A stretch of 21,688 nucleotides of DNA from a bacterium. Its GTDB lineage: Bacteria; UBA9089; CG2-30-40-21; SBAY01. Location: contig JBFLYA010000049.1 of NCBI GenBank assembly GCA_040757115.1, positions 1 through 21,688 of the forward strand, in the 5' to 3' direction. Shown here one piece after another: positions 12,929 through 18,692 of the stretch (positions within the stretch are counted from its first letter, which is position 1; each line of letters begins with the position of its first letter). Position numbers and translations under genes: made by a program. A model generated the notes under the pieces. It was not told the DNA's origin. It did not search any database and saw only the letters and a list, made by a program, of their open reading frames with translations.

Positions 12929-13010
12929 CTGGTGATTGGTAATTGGTAACTGGTAACTGGTAAGTGGTAATTGGTAACTATTTAACCAGTTACCATTTAA
13001 CCAGTTACCA
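12927..13010. repeat. Hairpin with TTGGTAA-type arms, second copy
   Basis: The left arm (12927 to about 12980) consists of ACTGGTAATTGGTA units and the right arm (about 12981-13010) of TTTAACCAGTTACC units. It begins at the receptor stop codon. It is followed by ATGGAGGTGT, as after the copy at 10637, so the receptor gene is bracketed by two related palindromes in the same orientation. No clear direct repeat flanks this copy. Confidence 0.6.
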
Positions 13011-13030
13011 AAAAAATGGAGGTGTTTTTT

Positions 13031-13699
13031 ATGCTTGAGTTTATTTCAAAAGGTGGGGTATTGATGTATCCCATTGTTCTATGTTCGATAGTGGCTATTG
13101 CTATTATCTTAGAGCGGGCGTACCACTTTTTTCGGATAAAGACAAATGTATCTCAATTCTTGCTTCAAATCGAGCAGACACTGCAATCTAATAAAATAGA
13201 AACTGCATTAAGGCTGGCAAAAAATGCTACAGGCCCAGTAGCCTCTGTAGTGGAAGCTGGCATAAGCAACTGCCAAAAAGATGCAGAGAGGTGGGAAAAG
13301 GCAGTAAGTGGAGTGGGGACGAAGGAATTAGTCAGGTTAGAAAAAAACCTGCGTGTATTGGGAATTATTGCCCATGTATCGCCCCTTTTAGGGCTTCTGG
13401 GGACGGTGACCGGGATGATTAAAGCGTTTATGAAAATACAGGAGTTAGGGGGCAGGGTTGATGCCTCGGTTTTAGCCGGTGGTATCTGGGAGGCACTTTT
13501 GACTACTGCCGCTGGACTATCTGTGGCCATACCTGCTATGTTTGCCTATCATTATTTTGAAGGTAAGGTGGATAATTGTGCTATTGCCATGAAAGAGGCT
13601 GGACTACTTGTTTCTGAATGGTTGGGAGTCGGAAAGCCAAAAGAAGAAGGCAAAAATTACTCTGAACATTCAGGGGAGGATGTGGACTATGGAATTTGA
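13031..13699 (+). CDS. exbB: ExbB/TolQ-family proton channel subunit
   Basis: This 222-residue inner-membrane protein is the pentameric proton channel subunit that energises TonB. The first helix is near residues 10-30 (MYPIVLCSIVAIAIILERAY); the second and third are in the conserved MotA/TolQ/ExbB block (LRVLGIIAHVSPLLGLLGTVTGMIKAF and LLTTAAGLSVAIPAMFAYHYF). I chose ATG 13031: the ATG at 13016 is part of ATGGAGGTG, which is the ribosome-binding site. The end overlaps exbD by 11 nt. It is the first gene of an exbB-exbD-tonB unit placed directly after the receptor. Confidence 0.9.
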   Translation: MLEFISKGGVLMYPIVLCSIVAIAIILERAYHFFRIKTNVSQFLLQIEQTLQSNKIETALRLAKNATGPVASVVEAGISNCQKDAERWEKAVSGVGTKELVRLEKNLRVLGIIAHVSPLLGLLGTVTGMIKAFMKIQELGGRVDASVLAGGIWEALLTTAAGLSVAIPAMFAYHYFEGKVDNCAIAMKEAGLLVSEWLGVGKPKEEGKNYSEHSGEDVDYGI

Positions 13700-14099
13700 G
13701 CGACGCAAACGAATAAGCCAGCATCTGGATATTGCTCCATTAATAGATATAGTATTTTTGCTTTTGATATTTTTCATGCTTACAGCTAATTTCATCATGC
13801 AGCCCGGAATAAAGATCACCCTGCCGCAAGCTAAAACCAGTCAGCCGCAGGAAGAAAGAATTGTTGTGTTTATAGGTGAGAATAGCCAGATTTATCTTAA
13901 TGAAAAACAGGTGGATATTTCGCTTTTAGAAGATGCCCTAAAACTAAAATTACAAGAAGTGCAAAAGAAAACTGTAGTTATCAAAGCAGATAAAAAGATA
14001 GACCTGGGGTTGGCTGTCAAGGTGATGGATATTGCTAAGGGAGCGGGAGCAGATGCCCTGACAATTTCAACTGAAAAAGGTGATGAGGATGCTAAGTGA
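13689..14099 (+). CDS. exbD: ExbD/TolR-family protein
   Basis: This 136-residue protein starts MEFERRKRISQHLDIAPLIDIV and has one N-terminal helix with the essential Asp (LIDIVFLLLIFFMLTANF), followed by a periplasmic domain (IKITLPQAKTS ... VVIKADKKIDLGLAVKVMDIAKGAGADALTISTE). ExbD sits inside the ExbB pentamer and passes the proton-motive force to TonB. I rejected longer in-frame starts at 13608 and 13680. ATG 13689 follows AGGGGAGG at 9 nt and gives the family N-terminus. It overlaps exbB and tonB by 11 nt each. Confidence 0.9.
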   Translation: MEFERRKRISQHLDIAPLIDIVFLLLIFFMLTANFIMQPGIKITLPQAKTSQPQEERIVVFIGENSQIYLNEKQVDISLLEDALKLKLQEVQKKTVVIKADKKIDLGLAVKVMDIAKGAGADALTISTEKGDEDAK

Positions 14100-14769
14100 T
14101 AATCCCTTGAAAGTTACCATTCTTGTTTCTATTCTTATCCATGTGCTGTTTTTGGGGATACCAGAAGGGATATTAAAATTCCTCTCACCTGAGGTTGAGG
14201 CATCCAGAGAGTTTATAGCCCAAATAGCAATAGAAAAGCCACCGCCACCACAAAAAATAGAAAAGCCCAGGCCAAAACCCAAACCAAAAGAACCTGAGCC
14301 GGAGGCAGAAGAGGCAAAACCAAAACCAAAAGAGCCAGAAGAGGTTATTGAAGAACCAAAACCTGCGTCTTTGCCAGAAGAGAAGCCAGTGGTTGAACCT
14401 GTACAAGTAGAAGAACCTCAAGTTACTCCCCAACCAGTTGAACAAGTAACCATAGCGAAGATTGATGTTGCTAAGATAGCGATTCTAAACTATCAAACAA
14501 AGGTTAGAAGGAAGATCGAGCAGGCAAAAAGATACCCTGCTTTTGCCAGAAAGAACGAGATTGAGGGAGTAGTTAAGGTTAGATTTACGATTCTTTCGGA
14601 TGGGAGTGTAGACAAGATAGAGATATGTCAGTCTTCAGGCAGCAGCCTTCTTGATAAGGAAGCCTGTAGCACCATCAAGCGAGCTGCTTCTTTTCCACCT
14701 ATACCAGAAGAGGTAGGGAGAAGTCAGATTCAGATGCAGGTGAATATTGTGTTTACTTGCATTGATTGA
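14089..14769 (+). CDS. tonB: TonB energy-transducing protein
   Basis: This 226-residue protein has an N-terminal membrane anchor with the SxxxH-type signature (KVTILVSILIHVLFLGI; Ser and His on one face). A long Pro/Lys/Glu-rich periplasmic spacer spans about residues 47-120 (KPRPKPKPKEPEPEAEEAK and similar repeats). The C-terminal TonB domain (KIEQAKRYPAFARKNEIEG ... VRFTILSDGSVDKIEIC) ends with two extra cysteines (IEICQSSGS and IVFTCID), which could form a disulfide. ATG 14089 lies 8 nt after AAAAGG; upstream GTG 14080 and ATG 14083 are less well spaced. It contacts the TonB box of the receptor. Confidence 0.9.
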   Translation: MLSDNPLKVTILVSILIHVLFLGIPEGILKFLSPEVEASREFIAQIAIEKPPPPQKIEKPRPKPKPKEPEPEAEEAKPKPKEPEEVIEEPKPASLPEEKPVVEPVQVEEPQVTPQPVEQVTIAKIDVAKIAILNYQTKVRRKIEQAKRYPAFARKNEIEGVVKVRFTILSDGSVDKIEICQSSGSSLLDKEACSTIKRAASFPPIPEEVGRSQIQMQVNIVFTCID

Positions 14770-14778
14770 GGATTGTAA

Positions 14779-15411
14779 ATGAAGAGTGAAGAGTTATTCG
14801 ATCAGTATGCTGAGAAATATGATGAATGGTATGAAATGAATCGCCTGGCATACCTTTCAGAGCTTGAGGCGGTGAGAAGTGTTTTGCCTCAGGGTAAAGG
14901 TTTAGAGGTAGGTGTAGGCACAGGTAGATTTGCTACCCCCCTTGGGACATCAGTCGGCATAGACCCATCTTACAAAATGCTTAAAAAGGCTGCGGAACGA
15001 GGGATAAGCGTGATACAGGCACTCGGAGAGCACCTTCCTTTTAAGGGGGCTGAGTTTGATTATCTGCTCTTGATTGTTACCCTGTGTTTCGTGGATAACC
15101 CTCAGGCTGTCTTAGCAGAGTCTAAATGGGTGCTTAAGCCGGGTGGTAGGCTCATTATTGGCATAGTGGACAAAGATAGCTTTCTTGGTAAACTCTATCA
15201 GAGTAAGAATAGTGTGTTTTACAAGGTAGCCAGATTTTATTCGGCTCAGGAGGTTATAGAGTTGCTGAAGGTGAACGATTTTAAGGAGATAACAACTATC
15301 CAGACCATCTTTTGTTTGCCGAAGATTTTAAAGGAAGTAGAACCCCATCGGCAGGGATACGGTCAAGGTGGTTTTGTGGTTATATGCGGGATAAAAAGTA
15401 ATCAGTATTAA
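14779..15411 (+). CDS. Class I SAM-dependent methyltransferase
   Basis: This 210-residue methyltransferase reads FDQYAEKYDEWYEMN, then motif I LEVGVGTGRFATPLG, an acidic motif II GIDPSYKML, ALGEHLPFKGAEFDYLLLIVTLCFVDNP, and WVLKPGGRLIIGIVDKDSF, which is the Methyltransf_11 pattern. It starts 9 bp after tonB and is probably the last gene of that operon. Its substrate is unknown; some relatives are found with metal or arsenic uptake genes, but nothing here proves that. The C-terminal part (QTIFCLPKILKEVEPHRQ) contains a single cysteine. Confidence 0.85.
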   Translation: MKSEELFDQYAEKYDEWYEMNRLAYLSELEAVRSVLPQGKGLEVGVGTGRFATPLGTSVGIDPSYKMLKKAAERGISVIQALGEHLPFKGAEFDYLLLIVTLCFVDNPQAVLAESKWVLKPGGRLIIGIVDKDSFLGKLYQSKNSVFYKVARFYSAQEVIELLKVNDFKEITTIQTIFCLPKILKEVEPHRQGYGQGGFVVICGIKSNQY

Positions 15412-15430
15412 GTTGACTGAAAAATTATGA

Positions 15431-15459
15431 TTGACTATTATACTTCTTTAGGTTATAAT
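15431..15459 (+). promoter_or_regulatory. Strong promoter, likely of the R-M operon, disrupted by an insertion
   Basis: TTGACT (15431-15436), a 17-bp spacer and TATAAT (15454-15459) make a near-consensus sigma-70 promoter. The last three bases of the -10 box are the first bases of AATAATTC (15457-15464), which is duplicated at 15949-15956. The insertion therefore lies at the transcription start. Without it, the promoter would be about 130 bp from the mod start. Confidence 0.65.
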
Positions 15460-15464
15460 AATTC

Positions 15465-15948
15465 GTAACTATTCACCCTGTAGGAAAGTAGGAGAGTAGG
15501 GAAGTAGGAAAGGGAAAGAAAATGAATGAGAAGTTAGATGATTTTAGACAACTTGTAGTATGGCAAAAAACCATCATTTAGTGATAAGAATATACGAAAT
15601 AACCAAAAACTTCCCCACTGAAGAAAAATATGGATTGGTGCAACAGATGTGCCCAGCGGCTGTTTCTATTCCAGCAAATATTGTAGAAGGTTTTAAGAAA
15701 CAAGGCATAAAGAATAAGTTAAATGCCTATAATATAAGCCAGGGATCTCTTGAAGAACTAAGGTATTATCTAATTCTATCTAAAGATCTTAATTATCTGC
15801 CAGATTTTCAATCCATTTGGGATATATCTGAAGAAGTGAGTAGGATGCTTATAGGTTTAATCAAATCAATTAAGAGTAAAATAGTATGAAGTATTTTCCC
15901 CCTTTCCTACTTCCTACTTCCTACTTGCTTGGTATGCTGAATAGTTAC
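15465..15948 (+). mobile_element. 484-bp insertion with terminal inverted repeats carrying a 23S-IVP-like gene
   Basis: The ends GTAACTATTCA (15465-15475) and TGAATAGTTAC (15938-15948) are perfect inverted repeats. An exact 8-bp direct repeat AATAATTC flanks them (15457-15464 and 15949-15956). Inside the ends are a second pair of inverted arms made of AGTAGGA units (about 15480-15512 and 15898-15926), so transcripts would form a long stem closing around the single gene, a four-helix-bundle protein. There is no transposase. The plan resembles intervening sequences of 23S rRNA (stem plus IVP gene), but here it sits in an ordinary intergenic site with a target duplication. Confidence 0.75.
15522..15889 (+). 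pseudogene. Four-helix-bundle protein of the 23S rRNA intervening-sequence family, frameshifted
   Basis: The gene starts at ATG 15522 (MNEKLDDFRQLVVWQK). The frame breaks at a run of six A residues (15565-15570), where it would soon stop at TAG. The frame shifted by -1 continues HHLVIRIYEITKNFPTEEKYGLVQQM, then AAVSIPANIVEGF, LEELRYYLILSKDL, about 121 residues in all, the usual family length. Members form pentameric basic bundles; homologues occur in 23S rRNA intervening sequences and as Avd with diversity-generating retroelements. The conserved RR before AAVSIPANI is replaced by CP. The break could be decay, a sequencing error, or programmed -1 slippage on A6. An internal ATG at 15560 also gives most of the protein. 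Confidence 0.75.
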
Positions 15949-16078
15949 AATAATTCTTATCAGCGTTGGGTAAATTTTTTAAGGAGAATCTATACCCATA
16001 GAGAGAAATGTACGAATTCTTTTGATAATATACAAGATACACCATGCCGTGCCTGAGACTATATGGAGGATAAAATAA

Positions 16079-17752
16079 ATGGCAACGCTAAATTTTAAAG
16101 GAAAAACATTTGTCCAGAATCATCATCTATCGGTGAAGTATCATCAGCTTGTCCCTAAAAAAGATAAAAGTTTGACTGATAAAGTTAGCCTTAATGATAA
16201 CCTCATACTTTATGGGGATAATCTCAAAAGCCTAAAAGCCCTTCTCCCCACTTATACCGGCAAAGTGAAATGTATCTATATCGACCCACCATACAATACC
16301 GGAAATGAAAGATGGGTCTATAACGATAATGTCAACTCTCCGATGATGCAGGAGTGGCTCGGTAAGGTGGTTGATATTGAGGACTTGACCCGCCATGATA
16401 AATGGCTTTGTATGATGATGCCAAGATTGAAACTTCTGCGAGAGTTATTAAGAGAAGATGGTGTGATTTTTATAAGTATTGATGATAACGAAGTCCACCG
16501 TTTGAGAATGTTAACGGATGAGATTTTTGGTGAACAAAACCTTATTTCTCAAATTATTACAGTAGCAAATAAGGGAGGACAGGATTATTTGGATATTGCG
16601 AAGACCCATGAATATATTCTTTGTTATGGCAAAACAGATTTTGTTAAAGTAGGTGAGTTACCTAAAGATATATCTGAGTTTCCTTTTAAGGATAAAGAAG
16701 GTAACTACCAATTAAGAGAGTTGCGGAATAGAAATCCTAAATTTAATCGGCAAAATCGTCCGAATTTGTTTTATCCAATCTATATCAACCCCAATTTATG
16801 TGATACAAATAAACATTGCGCTATAACTTTAGAAAAAGATAATAATTTTCATATAGAGGTATTCCCTAAAAACAGTGAGGGGAAAGATAGTTGCTGGCGG
16901 TGGAGTCAAGAATTACTGCTTAGAAATATTTCAAAGAGACCAGAAGATAGTACTGTGATAGCAAGGCAGAGAAAAGACGGTGGTTGGAATATTTATGAAA
17001 AAAATCGAAAGGCAACCCAAAAAGCAAAATCAGTGTGGGATGAAAAAGAAATGAGGACAGAATTAGGAACGCGTATACTTAGAGAAATTTTTGGTGAGTC
17101 AAATCTGCAATTTCCAAAACCAGTTGAATTGATTAAAAAAATAATTCTGCTAAGCACGGAGAAAGAAGATATTATTCTTGACTCCTTTGCTGGCTCTGGC
17201 ACAACAGCCCATGCAGTTTTAGACCTAAACAAAGAAGATGGCGGCAATCGTAAATTCATCCTGGTTGAATGTGAAGATTATGCAGACAGAATAACCGCAG
17301 AAAGGGTGAGAAGGGTTATCAAGGGTGTCCCAAATGCAAGAGATGAGAAATTAAAAGAAGGCTTAGGTGGCACATTCAGCTATTTTGAACTTGGTGAGCC
17401 GATTGAGATGGAGAGTATTTTAGAAGGCGATAAGCTGCCCACCTACCTTGAGCTTGCAAGATATGTCTTTTATACTGCTACAGGTGAGGAATTTGACTCA
17501 TCAGAAGTTGATGAGAATAAAAACTTTATCGGTGAATCAAAGGAATACGAGGTTTATTTGTTTTACAAGTCAGATATTGAATATCTTAAATCCACCGCAC
17601 TTACGCTTGATAGGGCAAAGAATTTAGGGACTTACAAGGGCAAAAAGCGATTGGTTTTTGCACCCAGCAAATACCTTGATACCGAATATCTTTTAGAATA
17701 CCGGATTGATTACTGCCAATTGCCGTTTGAGATTTATAAGTTGAAGGAGTGA
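16079..17752 (+). CDS. mod: Type III-like DNA adenine methyltransferase (Mod)
   Basis: This 557-residue N6-adenine or N4-cytosine DNA methyltransferase of the beta class has catalytic motif IV DPPYNTGNE (69-77) first and SAM-binding motif I DSFAGSGTTAHAVL (from 368) later. The variable middle (about 150-340) is the target-recognition region. Upstream NLILYGDNLKSLKALLP and KWLCMMMPRLKLLRELLREDGVIFISIDDNE are typical of Type III Mod subunits. It would mark host DNA and give sequence specificity to Res. The ATG follows TGGAGGA. The downstream genes are on the same strand with short gaps, so they form one operon; the target sequence cannot be predicted. Confidence 0.9.
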   Translation: MATLNFKGKTFVQNHHLSVKYHQLVPKKDKSLTDKVSLNDNLILYGDNLKSLKALLPTYTGKVKCIYIDPPYNTGNERWVYNDNVNSPMMQEWLGKVVDIEDLTRHDKWLCMMMPRLKLLRELLREDGVIFISIDDNEVHRLRMLTDEIFGEQNLISQIITVANKGGQDYLDIAKTHEYILCYGKTDFVKVGELPKDISEFPFKDKEGNYQLRELRNRNPKFNRQNRPNLFYPIYINPNLCDTNKHCAITLEKDNNFHIEVFPKNSEGKDSCWRWSQELLLRNISKRPEDSTVIARQRKDGGWNIYEKNRKATQKAKSVWDEKEMRTELGTRILREIFGESNLQFPKPVELIKKIILLSTEKEDIILDSFAGSGTTAHAVLDLNKEDGGNRKFILVECEDYADRITAERVRRVIKGVPNARDEKLKEGLGGTFSYFELGEPIEMESILEGDKLPTYLELARYVFYTATGEEFDSSEVDENKNFIGESKEYEVYLFYKSDIEYLKSTALTLDRAKNLGTYKGKKRLVFAPSKYLDTEYLLEYRIDYCQLPFEIYKLKE

Positions 17753-17757
17753 TTGAG

Positions 17758-17907
17758 ATGTCTATAGTGTTAAATGACCAGGAGATATTGCAACTTATTC
17801 AAGAAAAAAAGACTCTTCCAAAAGAATACAATGAATTGTTCCAGATGAAAGAAAAGAGAGGTCATAAAGAGAGGGAACTGACATTTAAAATTGTTTTAAG
17901 GAGGTAA
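17758..17907 (+). pseudogene. Truncated DUF6978-like gene
   Basis: A 49-codon ORF starts 6 bp after mod: MSIVLNDQEILQLIQEKK, then EYNELFQMKEKRGHKERELTFK. From memory this matches the start of a family (DUF6978) of about 150 residues (L-x-DEEI-x-LI-x-x-PK-x-LP ... LKEKRGHKERELE). Here it passes straight from ELTFK to IVLRR and stops, so the middle and end are missing. The bases of its last codons, TTTTAAGGAGGT, serve as ribosome-binding site for the next gene. The family is often next to DUF1828 genes; it is not described well enough to give it a function. Confidence 0.55.
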
Positions 17908-17911
17908 TACG

Positions 17912-18688
17912 ATGGACATTTTATCAATTGAGAAAGATTTTAGAGAAAAGGTTTGCGATAAAATAAAGATTGTTCAAGAAGGAAAAGAGCGATTCAGAAT
18001 ATCCACTCCCTTTATGTTTGAAGATGGTGACCATTTAGTTTCTTTGTTGAAAAAATCGGATAGAGGCTGGGTTATTTCGGATGAAGGGCATACCTATATG
18101 CATTTAAGTTATGACCTTGATATGAAAGATTTAGAAAGGGGGACAAGGCAAAAGATTATTGAATCTGCTTTATCAATGTTTGACATCAAAGATAAAAACG
18201 GTGAGTTGGTAACAACAGTAGAAAATGAAGCCTATGGAGATGCACTTTATAGTTTTGTTCAAGGGGTATTAAAGGTAACTGATGTATCCTATCTTTCACA
18301 GGAAAGAGTCAAGTCTACTTTTATGGAAGATTTCAAATCTTTTATCGCTGAAAAAGTTCCTGAAGATAGAAGGGTTTTTGATTATTATGATAAGAGATAC
18401 GACCCTGAAGCAAAATATACTGTTGATTGTAAGGTGAATTGGAGGGGAGAGCAACTCTTTATATTTGCTATACCCAACGATGACAAATGCCGTGATGCAA
18501 CAATAAGTTTATTACAGTTTGAGAAATGGAATATACCATTTTATTCAATGGCTGTTTTTGAAGACCAGGAGACTATCGGCAGAAAAGTTTTAGCAAGGTT
18601 TAGTGATGTTTGCGAAAAGCAATTTTCAAGTTTTACCTTAAATAAAGACCGCATTGAAAAATATCTAATTTCGAGGGATGGGACTTAA
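17912..18688 (+). CDS. DUF1828/DUF1829-like protein inside the R-M operon
   Basis: This 258-residue cytoplasmic protein's N-terminal part contains FRISTPFMFEDGDHLVSLLKK and GWVISDEGHTYMHLSY, the pattern I associate with DUF1828 (TPF...DGDH..., ...D-x-G-x-T...L). The C-terminal half (TVDCKVNWRGEQLFIFAIPNDDKCRDATISLL) resembles DUF1829. Such proteins occur in phage and restriction islands, but the activity is unknown. An AAGGAGGT site lies 8 nt before the ATG. The stop overlaps or abuts the start of res, so it is co-translated. Its place between mod and res suggests an accessory part of this defence operon. Confidence 0.7.
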   Translation: MDILSIEKDFREKVCDKIKIVQEGKERFRISTPFMFEDGDHLVSLLKKSDRGWVISDEGHTYMHLSYDLDMKDLERGTRQKIIESALSMFDIKDKNGELVTTVENEAYGDALYSFVQGVLKVTDVSYLSQERVKSTFMEDFKSFIAEKVPEDRRVFDYYDKRYDPEAKYTVDCKVNWRGEQLFIFAIPNDDKCRDATISLLQFEKWNIPFYSMAVFEDQETIGRKVLARFSDVCEKQFSSFTLNKDRIEKYLISRDGT

Positions 18689-18692
18689 AAAG

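Noticed and set aside
13608-13688. Longer exbD start inside exbB
   Set aside because: The added 27 residues are out-of-frame exbB sequence; ATG 13689 has a proper ribosome-binding site and the family N-terminus.
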